Of a stretch of 64,000 bases of DNA, positions 48,784 through 59,096 are shown piece after piece. A model generated the notes under the pieces. That model did no database searches. It saw nothing but the letters and a program-made list of their open reading frames with translations, and was not told the DNA's origin. This DNA is from Bromus sterilis (taxonomy: Eukaryota; Streptophyta; Magnoliopsida; Poales; Poaceae), in NCBI GenBank assembly GCA_950022295.1, contig OX465597.1, positions 191,331,016 to 191,395,015 of the forward strand, read 5' to 3'. Both the position numbers and the translations under genes were made by a program. Numbering within the stretch: the first letter of the stretch is position 1; each line of letters begins with the position of its first letter.

Positions 48784-51700
48784 TCCTCCCCTTCTTGAAT
48801 TGAAGTCGTCCTCGACGGAAGCTCATCATCTTCTCCCAAATAAGGTTTCAAATCTGCAATGTTAAATGTGGGACTAACCCCAAAATCTGCAGGTAGCTCA
48901 AGTTTATATGCATTATCATTAATTTTCTGTAAAACCTTAAAGGGACCATCAGCTCGTGGCATTAACTTAGACTTGCGCAAATTAGGAAACCTATCTTTAC
49001 GTAGATGTAACCAAACAAGATCTCCTGGTTCAAACACAACATGCTTTCTACCCTTATCACCAGCAAGCTTGTATCTAGCATTCATTTTCTCAATGTTTTC
49101 TTTAGTTAACTCATGCATTTTTAATATCAATTCAGCACGTTGCTTAGCATCAAAATTAACCTTCTCCGAAGATGGAAGAGGCAGCAAATCAATAGGTGCA
49201 CGAGGTAGAAAACCATAAACAATCTCAAAAGGGCACATTTTAGTGGTAGAATGAAATGAACGATTATAAGAAAATTCAATATGAGGTAAACATTCTTCCC
49301 ACATTTTCAAGTTACTCTTTAAAACAGCGCTAAGCATAGTAGACAAAGTCCTATTGACTACTTCAGTTTGTCCATCAGTTTGGGGATGACAAGTAGTACT
49401 AAAAAGTAGTTTAGTCCCCAACTTAGCCCATAAGCATCTCCAAAAATGGCTAAGAAACTTAGTATCACGATCCGAGACGATAGTATTGGGCACACCATGT
49501 AAGCGAATAATCTCACGAAAGAATAAATCAGCAACATTAGCAGCATCATCGCTTTTATGACATGGTATAAAATGTGCCATCTTAGAAAATCTATCCACGA
49601 CAACAAATATGCTATCCCTCCCCTTCTTTGTTCGAGGCAAGCCTAAAACAAAGTCCATGGATATGTCCTCCCACGGAACACTAGGTACAGGTAAAGGCAT
49701 GTATAAACCATGAGGATTGAGTCGTGACTTAGCTTTTTGACATGTAATGCAGCGAGCAACAAAACGCTCAACATCCCGTCTCATCTTTGGCCAAAAGAAA
49801 TGTGTAGCAAGTACGTCCTCCGTCTTCTTCACGCCAAAGTGTCCCATTAATCCTCCTCCATGCGCCTCCTGCAACAACAAAAGACGAATAGAGCTAGCTG
49901 GAATGCATAGCTTGTTAGAACGGAACACAAAACCATCATTAAGCACAAACTTGTTCCATGTTCTACCCTCTCTACAATTCTGCAATACATCTTTAAATTC
50001 CGCATCATGTACATATTGATCTTTGATTGTCTCTAAACCGAATATCTTGAAGTCAAGTTGTGAAAGCATAGTATAACGACGAGACAAAGCATCAGCAATA
50101 ATATTATCTTTCCCCTTCTTGTGTTTAATGACATAAGGGAAAGTCTCAATAAATTCAACCCACTTAGCATGTCTACGATTAAGTTTTGCTTGGATTCTTA
50201 TGTGTTTCAAAGATTCATGATCAGAATGTATAACAAATTCTTTGGGCCATAAATAATGTTGCCAAGTTTCTAATGTCCGAACAAGAGCATATAATTCCTT
50301 ATCATAAGTAGAATAGTTCAGACTAGGCCCACTCAATTTTTCAGAAAAGTATGCAACAGGTTTAGCATCTTGTAATAACACACCTCCCAAACCAATCCCA
50401 CTAGCATCGCATTCAAGCTCAAAAGTCTTATTAAAATCAGGAAGTTGGAGCAAAGGAGCATGTGTTAACTTATCTTTCAATACCGTGAAGGCTTCTTCCT
50501 GTGCGGTACCCCAAGTAAAAGGGACATCCTTGCGTGTAAGCTCATTGAGAGGTGCAGCAATGGTGCTGAAATCTCTCACAAAACGCCTATAGAATCCAGC
50601 GAGGCCAAGAAAACTCCTCACTTGTGTGACCGTTTTGGGCTGCGACCAACTCTCAATCGCCTCGATCTTGGCTTTATCAACTTCAATTCCCTGCGGAGTA
50701 ACAACATAGCCAAGAAACGATACTCGGTCGGTGCAAAAGGTGCACTTCCCAAGGTTACCAAACAAACGTGCATTACGTAGAGCAATAAAAACAGCACGTA
50801 AATGATCCAAATGTTCCTCCAAAGATTTGTTATAAATCAGTATATCATCAAAATAGACTACCACAAATCGTCCAATGAAAGCACGTAAAACCTCGTTCAT
50901 TAATCTCATGAAAGTGCTAGGTGCATTAGTTAACCCAAAAGGCATGACTAACCACTCATATAATCCAAACTTAGTTTTAAATGTCGTTTTCCATTCATCC
51001 CCTAATTTCATGCGAATTTGATGGTATCCACTACGCAAATCAACTTTGGAAAACATGGTAGAGCCACTTAATTCATCAAGCATATCATCTAACCTAGGAA
51101 TAGGATGACGATAACGAATAGTAATATTATTAATGGCTCTACAATCAACACACATACGCCAAGTTCCATCCTTTTTAGGCACTAATATAACAGGAACAGC
51201 ACAAGGACTAAGGGATTCACGTATGTAACCTTTGTCGAGTAGCTCTTGTACTTGACGCTGAATCTCCTTCGTCTCCTCCGGATTGGTACGGTATGGCGCA
51301 CGGTTGGGCAGCGAAGCACCGGGAATTAAGTCAATCTGATGCTCAATCCCTCGAATAGGTGGTAATCCCGGTGGTACGTCTTGTGGAAAGACGTCAATAA
51401 ACTCCTGGAAAAGGTCAGTGACAACAGGAGGCAAAGAAGGAGGCAATTCCTCAAATGAAAACAAAGCTTCTTTGCACACAAAAGCATAGCACACATATTG
51501 ACTAACATCCAAATCCGAAATATCAACCTTAGTAGCAAGCAAAGTTGGACTAGTCAATTTAATTTCATTAGAAACAGCAGAAGAAGATTTGCTATTAGTC
51601 TTATGTTGTTGCTCAAATTCTTTAGCTGCTATCTCATTTTCACTCTTATTTTTCTCCTGTTTAGCTTTACTAGCTCTAGCAAGATCATCTTTCACAATTT

Positions 51701-53558
51701 GTTCAGGAGACATAGGAAGTAAAGCAATAGTTTTATCCTGATGAACCAGAGTAAACTGATTTGTCCTACCATGGTGTACAACATTCCTATCAAATTGCCA
51801 TGGTCTACCAAGTAAAAGAGAGCATGCTTGCATGGGCACCACATCACAATCAACATAATCAGCATATGCAGCAATGCTAAAGTGCACACGAACAGAACGC
51901 GTTACCTTAATCTTACCACTATTGTTAAACCACTGAATATAGTACGGATGGGGGTGTAGTCTTGTGGTGAGAGATAGCTTCTCCACCAACTCCATGCTCG
52001 CCAAGTTGTTGCAACTCCCTCCGTCAATGATGATGCGAACCGAACGTTCTTTCACCACTCCCTTTGTGTGGAACAAATTACGCCTCTGGTTTTGCTCGGC
52101 CTTCGATACCTGCACACTTAACACACGTTGAGCAACCAAACTAGCATATTGATCTGCATCATCAGGAGCCATATACTCTATATCATGAGCATCATCATGG
52201 GCACCCTGTTCCTCGTGAGCAATGACAACTAAAGTCTCCTCATCATAGTCGCTCGCTGACTCATACCCACCATCCGCCGTAATAATCATCACACGCTTGG
52301 AGGGACAGTCTTTTGCGAAGTGACCTCCACCTTGGCACCTGCGACATTTAATATCACGATCTCGTGTTTTCCCTGTGGAAGCCATGGATGAAGAAGAACT
52401 CGCTACTGGACCACTCTGTGCACCCTTGAATGGTGGCGCTGGCTGTTTTGGTGGCTCCCTGTAAGAATGAGCGGTTGAAGTAGATGGTGGTGCAGCAGGA
52501 CGTGTGGATGTAGAAGGTCCACGCGATGTCCATGATGTATTTCGTCCTGCAGAAAAGTTAGGTCTCGTAGCGGCCTGTCGATCCTGCACTTCACGTTCAG
52601 CTTTACAAGCAAGATGAAACAAACGAGTAATAGTAGCATAGTCCTTGTATTCTAGAATAGTTTGTATCTCCCTGTTTAAGCCACCTATAAAACGTGCAAA
52701 CATAGCTTCATTATCCTCTACTAGGCCACATCTAATCAATCCAGTTTGTAATTCTTGATAATATTCCTCTACATAATTTTTTCCTTGTCTCAAACGCTGT
52801 AATTTTTGTAGCAATTCACGTTGATAATAAGGAGGAACCCAGCGAGTACGCATAGCATCTTTTAAAGCAGCCCAAGTAGCTGGAATATTATTAGCATGCA
52901 ATCTACAATGTTCAGACCACCAAATAGATGCAAAACCCGTGAATTCACAAACAGCAGCAGTAACACGTCTATTCTCAGGATATTGTAAACATGTAAAGCG
53001 TTGTTCAGTTTCTAACTCCCAAGTAAGATAAGCATCAGGAATATATCTACCCTCAAATGGCTTAAGATTCAATTTAAGTTTAGGCACATGTTCATCATCG
53101 CGTACCTGAGGGGGTGGTTGGTGTCGACCGTGGCGAATGTTGGGACGTGGACGTCCAGCTGGCTGTTCATAGGCCGCTTCTTGTTCCACCTCCTCCTCGT
53201 AATCACCCTCGTAGTTGTCGTCCTGGCCGACGTCAGAGGCAACAGCAGCAGTAACTGCAGCAGGAGCACCAGCAGCTTGTCCGCCCGGAAAAAGAATACG
53301 TCGTGCACGTCGTGGTGGCGGTGGCTGTGCTGGAGTGGCCGCAGGCTGTATAGGTAAGCGTGCGAGCAACTCAGTAAACTTGGCGTCGAGCTTGGTGTCG
53401 ATCATCTTCTCCACACCATCAATCGCCTCTGTAAATCTGTTCTCGATCTCATTCACCTGCTCAGACATCATTTGTGCAAATTTATCATGTAATGCTTTGT
53501 TTGTCATATTGTCCCAATCAGGTGCATCCAGTGCCACTTCATCATGGGATCCTGTCAT
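48477..53558 (-). CDS. gag-pol: Gag-Pol polyprotein of CRM element H (intact)
   Basis: 1,693 residues from the ATG of MTGSHDE at 53558. Same domain order as the protein at 21967-27054: gag, CCHC knuckle, DGGS protease, RT with YFDD, RNase H, integrase zinc finger, DDE core, and LTR-encoded tail. Catalytic residues are all present. Differences are scattered substitutions (for example P-to-T at residue 2, CITC for CTTC between zinc-finger cysteines) and a shorter Ala-rich tract in the gag linker. Activity is possible from sequence; expression is not shown. Confidence 0.92.
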   Translation of the reverse strand: MTGSHDEVALDAPDWDNMTNKALHDKFAQMMSEQVNEIENRFTEAIDGVEKMIDTKLDAKFTELLARLPIQPAATPAQPPPPRRARRILFPGGQAAGAPAAVTAAVASDVGQDDNYEGDYEEEVEQEAAYEQPAGRPRPNIRHGRHQPPPQVRDDEHVPKLKLNLKPFEGRYIPDAYLTWELETEQRFTCLQYPENRRVTAAVCEFTGFASIWWSEHCRLHANNIPATWAALKDAMRTRWVPPYYQRELLQKLQRLRQGKNYVEEYYQELQTGLIRCGLVEDNEAMFARFIGGLNREIQTILEYKDYATITRLFHLACKAEREVQDRQAATRPNFSAGRNTSWTSRGPSTSTRPAAPPSTSTAHSYREPPKQPAPPFKGAQSGPVASSSSSMASTGKTRDRDIKCRRCQGGGHFAKDCPSKRVMIITADGGYESASDYDEETLVVIAHEEQGAHDDAHDIEYMAPDDADQYASLVAQRVLSVQVSKAEQNQRRNLFHTKGVVKERSVRIIIDGGSCNNLASMELVEKLSLTTRLHPHPYYIQWFNNSGKIKVTRSVRVHFSIAAYADYVDCDVVPMQACSLLLGRPWQFDRNVVHHGRTNQFTLVHQDKTIALLPMSPEQIVKDDLARASKAKQEKNKSENEIAAKEFEQQHKTNSKSSSAVSNEIKLTSPTLLATKVDISDLDVSQYVCYAFVCKEALFSFEELPPSLPPVVTDLFQEFIDVFPQDVPPGLPPIRGIEHQIDLIPGASLPNRAPYRTNPEETKEIQRQVQELLDKGYIRESLSPCAVPVILVPKKDGTWRMCVDCRAINNITIRYRHPIPRLDDMLDELSGSTMFSKVDLRSGYHQIRMKLGDEWKTTFKTKFGLYEWLVMPFGLTNAPSTFMRLMNEVLRAFIGRFVVVYFDDILIYNKSLEEHLDHLRAVFIALRNARLFGNLGKCTFCTDRVSFLGYVVTPQGIEVDKAKIEAIESWSQPKTVTQVRSFLGLAGFYRRFVRDFSTIAAPLNELTRKDVPFTWGTAQEEAFTVLKDKLTHAPLLQLPDFNKTFELECDASGIGLGGVLLQDAKPVAYFSEKLSGPSLNYSTYDKELYALVRTLETWQHYLWPKEFVIHSDHESLKHIRIQAKLNRRHAKWVEFIETFPYVIKHKKGKDNIIADALSRRYTMLSQLDFKIFGLETIKDQYVHDAEFKDVLQNCREGRTWNKFVLNDGFVFRSNKLCIPASSIRLLLLQEAHGGGLMGHFGVKKTEDVLATHFFWPKMRRDVERFVARCITCQKAKSRLNPHGLYMPLPVPSVPWEDISMDFVLGLPRTKKGRDSIFVVVDRFSKMAHFIPCHKSDDAANVADLFFREIIRLHGVPNTIVSDRDTKFLSHFWRCLWAKLGTKLLFSTTCHPQTDGQTEVVNRTLSTMLSAVLKSNLKMWEECLPHIEFSYNRSFHSTTKMCPFEIVYGFLPRAPIDLLPLPSSEKVNFDAKQRAELILKMHELTKENIEKMNARYKLAGDKGRKHVVFEPGDLVWLHLRKDRFPNLRKSKLMPRADGPFKVLQKINDNAYKLELPADFGVSPTFNIADLKPYLGEDDELPSRTTSIQEGEDDEDISTNVTPTSSPTTHTGPVTRARARQLNYQVLSFLANPSNVQEHMMLPKVDTFVCLMNEGPSMDKKDGHWSGIKHGEGGMRAGKDNGASSGDFRTLRPP

Positions 53559-54058
53559 GGTTAGCAGAAATAGAAAACACACAGAAGTATGATCCTACTT
53601 CTACTAATGGGATGTGGGGTGGTGGAAAGCACAAATCCGTCAAGCTTTTCTTTATATCTTACCGATTCTTACCTAGCAGCAGGTGATGATGTACAACCAA
53701 AGGGTCAAAACTCTCAGAGATGTGGTAGAGCGATGGCCAGGAGGTGTCAAAACGCACGATGTAGAATATATGTGGAGCTGTAGGAAGGCTGACAAGTATG
53801 GTAGCAAAAGCTCAACAGTAATCAAAACAGAGATGCAAAGCTGAATAAACACTCAATGTCGGTACTGTGCTGATCCTAGGCTAGACCGTACTAGAGACGC
53901 GAGCCTAAAACACCAACGAAAGCACGGCGCGGCACGTAATCAACTGAGAAGCACACTCTGAAAAAAAAATTCGTGGACTGTAGGTATGAAGAACAGAACC
54001 AATCTAGACTACGAAAACTGGTAAATCTCACCGAGCAACCTGGAAATCTGATACCACT
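53559..54058 (-). other. Shortened leader of CRM element H
   Basis: 500 bp against 1,112-1,128 bp in the siblings. The sequence jumps at the A-rich CTCTGAAAAAAAAATTCG (about 53956-53973), a region that in siblings lies between two long T/A tracts, so slippage or recombination between homopolymer tracts probably removed about 620 bp including the 33-bp repeat. The primer site TGGTATCAGA is kept at 54047-54056 (minus). Confidence 0.85.
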
Positions 54059-54974
54059 TGATAGAGGCGAAGGTGTCCCGATGTTTCGATGAGATGGTGG
54101 AGATCGATTATGGTGGAGACGACTTTCACGATCCGACTACGAACGTGCGAAGACGTTGCGCCTTAGCGATCGCTAAACCAACTCCGAGAGGTTATTGATC
54201 CCGCGGATGCACGATCAACCTGACCACGAAGGTCTAATTCCTGCAAGCAATCGAAGAACAAGCAAGAACTAAGAATTGCAATCTGGATATTGCGAATATA
54301 AGATGAATGATTACGAAAGTTGGGGTTCCAATGAGGTCTTGGCCTGGTCGGATGACACAAACGAAGAGCTCGAAGTTGCGGCTATGGCTAACTTGAATCT
54401 AATTAAAACCCAAGTCTAAACGACGCCCTAAGGGCTGTATATATGGGGGAACAGAGGGGAATTTCGTGGCCCCTTGGAGGAGGGGTCCGAAAACAACCCT
54501 AACTCGGTTTCCCCACACATACGGACTCTAAAAAATAGCCTATTAAGTGTATTTCGAAATTACATGGGCCTGGCCCAATAATAAGGTGACGCAGCACCTA
54601 TAATAACCCTTGGACGAAAATATTAATGTGGCGTCTTGTGTCTCTCGTCCAAGTCTTCATGCACACCTTATGGTGGCCTCAAAGTGCGAAAATCACCACT
54701 GGAAGCTCCATTGTCCTTTCCCGCGCGCACACCTCCTTCTCCATGCTTGATCCTGCTCCAATGACCATCCTTCTTATCCATGCTAGGTCCTTCATTCATA
54801 AGACAAACAAAAGTATCTAATTTAGGCAGCATCATATGTTCCTGAACATTAGAAGGATTCGCAAGAAACGAAAGTACCTGATAATTTAGTTGACGTGCGC
54901 GTGCTCTAGTAACTGGTCCAGTATGTGTAGTTGGTGAAGATGTGGGTGTAACATTAGTAGAGATGTCCTCATCA
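54059..54974 (-). repeat. 5' LTR of CRM element H (type I)
   Basis: 916 bp, TGATAGAGG to CCTCATCA in plus-strand reading, followed by the GATAG duplication. TATA-like TATATAT lies in the CTGTATATATGGGG segment near 54437-54450. Confidence 0.94.
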
Positions 54975-54979
54975 GATAG

Positions 54980-55722
54980 GTCTAGGCTTAGGCGCCGGGG
55001 CTGGAGTCAAGATCACATCCTTGTCCTTGCCCTTTGCGTTAGCCTTCTTCCTTGCCGATGACTTCTTGAACTTTGCCGTGTTCTGCACCACCAACACGTG
55101 GTGAATGCCCTTCTTAATGTCCTGTTCTTCTATCTTAAGCATCCCATGCAATTCAGTGGGCTTCTTTTCCATGCCATGCATATGAAAGTTTGTAATGAAC
55201 GAGTTATAGCTTGGCGGAAGAGAACCCAGAATTGTATCTGTAGCTGACTGACGAGATGACAGATGCCCAAGACGATCCAAAGCTTGCATATATCCCATCA
55301 TTTTGATCACATGCATGCTCAGTGGATCACTCTCTTTCGGCTTGCAATCCATCAGGGATCGCCAGACGTTGAACCTTTCAGTCCTAGCCTGATCCTGAAA
55401 CATGCCCTTAAGACTCTCCATCATATCGAAAGCCCTAATGTCTTCGAACTGTTGTTGCATCTCGGGTTCCATAGAAGCCAGCATGAGGCAGTTGATCTCA
55501 GTAGACTCATCCTTGAGTTTCTGATAGGCATTCTTAGCAGCAGTGGTGGAATTATCAGCCGGTTCATCTGGAAGTGGTTCCTCTAGAACATTTACCTTTT
55601 TTATCATGCTTGGGAACAATTCTCAGATTTCTATACCAGGTGGTAAAGTTTGTTCCATTCAGTTTATCTTTCTCAAGGATGGATTTCAAAGCAAAATTGG
55701 TAACTAGATCAGGTGGTGCCAT
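54980..55722 (-). pseudogene. Copia gag (Retrotran_gag/UBN2-like)
   Basis: A candidate start ATG at 55722 (MAPPDLVTNF) leads into a copia gag with NGTNFTTWYRNLRI. A frame change near 55610 brings in the long open part (EEPLPDEP, CLMLASMEPEMQQQFE, FNVWRSLMDCK, LGSLPPSYNSFI, MLKIEEQDIKKG) ending in a Lys/Pro-rich stretch at the CRM insertion. It would form the nucleocapsid shell. One frameshift is evident. Confidence 0.85.
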
Positions 55723-55961
55723 TGATCTACAACATAAAATGCAAAATACTAAGACATGTATTCATTAAGAGAAATTCATATTAAAAAGTTTAATAATATT
55801 ACTCCCACTAAGTTCAATCTCCCTCTAGTTGACACTAAGTGATTCAGGATCCGATGGAGAAAATTGACTAGTGAGCATTTGCATCACTGCTAGCCGACTC
55901 GATCTACCAGTAAGCAACCCCTTGCTAATCACATCAATCATACTACTCCTGTTAGTTGATG
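55723..55961 (-). other. Copia leader remnant
   Basis: Non-coding sequence upstream of copia gag. No tRNA-Met primer site or 5' LTR is found before it is replaced at 55962 by a TGTAACAGCCC sequence in the opposite orientation. Confidence 0.6.
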
Positions 55962-56555
55962 TAACAGCCCAGGATTTTCACCCAAATTAGAAAATTTGTG
56001 TGCTATAATTATTTTGTGGATTGCTAGAATTGTTTGTAGTATTTTCTTCGCCGATTTATTAATCGATGAATATCCCCCCCTCTTTCTCGTATCGGATGCC
56101 TGACCTAGCCTTTCCACCCTGGCACACGACCTTGCGACACCGGGTTTCACTCAAGCACCATCGCAACGTCTGGCACAAGACCAGCCATCGCAATCGGTGC
56201 GAAAACCCTCATTTATATTTAAATGGGTTATTTTATCGAGAGGTGCTCAACGTTCTCTTTTAGCGTTAAATGTTGTAGACGACGTGGTTATCACGTTACG
56301 ATGATCTGTTTCGACTTTCGTGCGATTCCAACTTCGTCGGGTAGTAAAACAACCGGATGTGCCAGGCATAATAGCCGGTGTAATTCCATGGGTGTATTTA
56401 TAAAATTTCACGCGGGCCGCCAACCGACCAATAAGGTTTCTCTCTTATCTGCTAATCTCAGCCCACCAAAAACAAAGCCAAAAATGCTCTCTAAGCAGTC
56501 CACTTTGTGGGCCAAAACCACCCCCAAACAACCGCCTTCTATATAAAAAAATTAA
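55962..56555 (+). repeat. LTR-like sequence starting TGTAACAGCCC (unassigned)
   Basis: The TGTAACAGCCCAGG start resembles LTR starts of several grass gypsy families. It contains a TATA-like CTATATAAAA at 56539-56548. The right end was not located. Which element it belongs to is unresolved; it is not the same sequence as the two large non-coding units beyond the first 11 bp. Confidence 0.4.
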
Positions 56556-56575
56556 AGAAAAAAAAATCTGTTACT

Positions 56576-56701
56576 AGTGGCGCATTTCATACAAAATGCG
56601 CCACTACTAAGTTCAAACTTTTTTTCATTTTTTTTGTCTCCAAATCTTCAAATGCCCGTAACTTTTTTTCTGTTAGGTTTTTGAGGATTCTAAAAATGTT
56701 C
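56576..56701. repeat. CACTA-like palindrome and A/T-rich flank
   Basis: AGTGGCGCATTT, a 6-bp loop and AAATGCGCCACT form an inverted repeat at 56576-56605, the same motif as the subterminal repeats at 57289-57450. It is followed by a T-rich stretch with no coding content. Probably a fragment of the same kind of CACTA element. Confidence 0.5.
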
Positions 56702-56964
56702 AACGGGTTCCACGAATACCACGAGAGTTCGCAGAGCACGCACTACGCATACATCCAAACACCAAACCAGTAAAGCAGGCGTTGCGCAGATTCTCCGAAC
56801 CGAAGCGCAGAGCCATCGGAGAAAAGGTCAATCGACTACTCGACGCGCAATTCATCCGGGAGATGAAGAAGGCCACCTGGATCGCAAACCCAGTCTTAGT
56901 ACCCAAAAAGGACACTGATGTACTACGCATGTGCTTTGACTACGACCCCGTCAGCAAACACTAA
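56702..56964 (+). pseudogene. Tat-type gypsy reverse transcriptase fragment
   Basis: About 88 codons including REFAEHALRIHPNTKPVKQ, IREMKKATWIANPVLVPKKD and LRMCFDY, the N-terminal part of a Tat-lineage reverse transcriptase. It stops at SKH just where the next fragment begins. The catalytic box is not included. Confidence 0.72.
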
Positions 56965-57240
56965 TTTCCAGACGCCCATACAAAATGTCGCCACGTGATT
57001 TAGCTGAGCTTAAAATCCAACTTGAAGCTTTGTTGGCAAAAAGCTTCATCTACCATAGCTCATCACCATGGGGTTGCCCCGTTCTGTTCGTAACGAAGAA
57101 AGACGGAACAGAAAGGATGTGCGTAGATTATCGCCCGCTAAATCTAGTGACGATAAAGAACAAGTACCCACTTCCCAGGATCAATGATCTTTATGATCAA
57201 CTTGCTGGATCCTCTATCTTCTCCAAGATGTATTTGACAT
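56965..57240 (+). pseudogene. Second gypsy reverse transcriptase fragment (chromovirus-like)
   Basis: Reads RRPYKMSPRDLAELK, SSSPWGCPVLFVTKKDGTER, MCVDYRPLNLVTIKNKYPLP, INDLYDQLAGSSIFSK, the N-terminal RT region of Tekay/Del-like elements. It duplicates the same protein region as the preceding fragment but comes from a different lineage. It ends at the CACTA terminus at 57244. Confidence 0.75.
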
Positions 57241-57243
57241 TAG

Positions 57244-57469
57244 CACTACTAGGAAAGGGCCTTATAGTGGCGTCCTTTTTTTGCCTTTAGTGGCGCATTT
57301 CAAATGCGCCACTAAGGACAAGCCACTAATAAGGCCTTAATAGTGGCGCATTTCAAATGCGCCACCCCTAAAACTCTTATGCGTGGCGCATTTCGAAATG
57401 CGCCACTCATAAGCCCTTATGGGTAGCGCATTGTGAAAATGCGCCACCCATTAGAGTCTTAGGGGTGGC
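57244..57469 (+). mobile_element. CACTA DNA transposon, 5' terminal part
   Basis: Starts CACTACTAGGAAAGGGCC, a CACTA terminal inverted repeat, preceded by TAG (57241-57243) as likely 3-bp target duplication. Four palindromic subterminal repeats follow (next entry). It is truncated by the gypsy LTR starting at 57470. No transposase is seen. Confidence 0.72.
57289..57450. repeat. Palindromic subterminal repeats of CACTA element
   Basis: Four hairpin units of the form GTGGCGCATTT(n)AAATGCGCCAC at about 57289-57313, 57341-57365, 57381-57406 and 57423-57448, spaced by roughly 40-50 bp. Such repeats are typical transposase-binding regions of CACTA elements. Confidence 0.75.
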
Positions 57470-59082
57470 TGATACAGAGTGGCAACTCTCCTCGTTGGTT
57501 ACCCCAAGTGGAAGGTGAGATGGAGTGTAGCAGCAAGTTTCCCTTAGCAAAGATGCTAAGGTTAAGTATCGAACCAGTAGGAATCCAAGAGATACAAGTA
57601 GGTGTCACGGCGCTTGACGTGGACCTGCACACAGATACAAATAACTTTGCTCCCAACGAGTACAGAGGAGTTGTCAATTCCTCCGGCCTTGCTATTTACA
57701 AAAGATCAACGCAAGAGATAAAAGTGGAACTGAAAGTAAAGACTGAAAGTAAAATAAGGGTGTAAACAATAATGTGAAGATGGACCGGGGTCCCGTGATT
57801 TTTACTAGTGATGTCTCTCTCCCAAAATACGATAAAAGTGCTAGCGAGGTAAACAAATCACAGCTGGGCAATTGACAGGATTATGAAGGCACCGCAATGC
57901 TAACTATGCTGCAAAAAAGGAAGGGCTCAAAAGCAATGGGCAGTACGCCAAGGTAAGTAGACCGAAATCCAACTGCATCTACTACGAATCATCCACCTTG
58001 AGATATCTATCTAGAACATCTCGCTAGTATTAAGTTGTGAATCCCACCCAAAGTGTAAACTCAGAGCAACAGACAACTGCATTAAAAGAACTTTGCGTAA
58101 AGTAAACAATCCTTGCACCCGGGGATACAAGCACCGTTGTTTTATCCCTGGTGGCAACAACACATCCCCTAGTCTCATGTTTCTGTCACTCAAGCTAGAC
58201 ATCAGGGGGCTGAACCCACAATCTAGCATAACGCTCCCTCTTGGAGTTGCAAGCAAACTACTTGGCCAAAGCAAAATACTGCAATCGAGAACATGCAAGA
58301 ATTTACTCAAGAACAAAATATAAAAGAGAAGAACCAAATATATTACTCATCACAATCTAAACATAGTCTCGTAATCCATCAGATCCTAGCAAACTCAGCA
58401 TAGCAAAAGCAGAAATTACAAAAGTGCCTCGATCATGTGAGGCAGCTCACGAGGTCTCGAAAGTGGAAGCAGAAAGAGGGGAGAGGTACATCACATAGCT
58501 ACTGGTCACGGACCCATGGTCCAAGGGGGACTACTCACAGCACATCCGGGAGGCGTCCATAGCTATGGATGGTCTCCCGGAGGGGGTTCCTCTTCCCGGC
58601 AGGGTGCCGGGGCAACTTCTCCAGGCAGCCCTGATCTTGAAACGGCGGTGGCGGCGGTACAGAGGCGAGCTCGCGGAAAAGAGATCGATATTAGGGGTTT
58701 CCACCCCGAGAGCTAAATATAGGCGGAGGGGGGGGTGTCGAGGTGACCCACCAGGCAGCCAGGAGGCCTCCTGGCCCGGCCTAGGGTGGGGCCGCGCCAG
58801 GGACCCTCCTTGTCTCCTGGTGGTGGCCCCCCTCCGCTACCTTGGTGATTCCGGAAGCTACTGGGTCGCTGATTTTTATCTGATTTTTCTGGATTTTTTG
58901 GAGCACTTTTAATGGCCGGAAAACCTGAAATACAAAAACAGCAACTGGAAGCTGGGTGCACTTGGTTAATAGATTAATCCAAATATGCTCAAAAGTGTAT
59001 GAAAGTTCAAGCAAAACATGGCAAGGTCACACAAAACATGAATGGAGCAAACAGAAATTATAGATACGTTTGGGACGTATCA
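57470..59082 (-). repeat. 3' LTR of the non-autonomous gypsy element (1,613 bp)
   Basis: The minus strand starts TGATACGTCCCAAACGTATC and ends CACTCTGTATCA. The 5' end is itself a hairpin (GATACGT/ACGTATC). The TATA region TATATTTA lies in the CGCCTATATTTAGC segment near 58712-58726. It is homologous to 12587-14099. No duplication can be tested on the other side. Confidence 0.85.
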
Positions 59083-59096
59083 ACATCCCCAAGCTT
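59083..59096 (-). other. Polypurine tract of the non-autonomous gypsy element
   Basis: The minus strand reads AAGCTTGGGGATGT directly before the LTR start TGATACG. Two further copies of the core AAGCTTGGGGATG occur inside the element at about 61535-61547 and 61594-61606. Confidence 0.7.

Larger units (their letters stand above)
47868..54974 (-). mobile_element. Full-length CRM-clade element H with intact polyprotein
   Basis: 7,107 bp with LTRs 47868-48783 and 54059-54974, primer site, short leader and an uninterrupted polyprotein. Flanked by GATAG (47863-47867 and 54975-54979) in copia gag. By eye the LTRs differ at about nine positions, mostly C/T or G/A, so it is older than the two CRM elements at 19533-35006. 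Its leader is about 620 bp shorter than in the siblings. Confidence 0.94.
19418..55961 (-). mobile_element. Ty1/copia retrotransposon split by four insertions
   Basis: Minus-strand copia element. Its pieces are: 3' LTR (19418-19532 plus 35012-36016), RNase H/RT end (36037-36854), RT-integrase (41435-43463), protease and zinc knuckle (47547-47862), gag (54980-55722) and leader (55723-55961). Insertions: a CRM nest in the LTR, two large non-coding units in pol, and a CRM element in gag. The LTR start TGTTTGAGATTTTCCC followed by TAGAGGCAAT resembles Angela/BARE-type LTRs. No 5' LTR or primer site is found; the element stops where a TGTAACAGCCC sequence begins at 55962. Confidence 0.83.

Noticed and set aside
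57289..57450. CRISPR-like repeat array
   Set aside because: The repeats are palindromic CACTA subterminal motifs in a plant genome, with short uneven spacers and an adjacent CACTA terminus.
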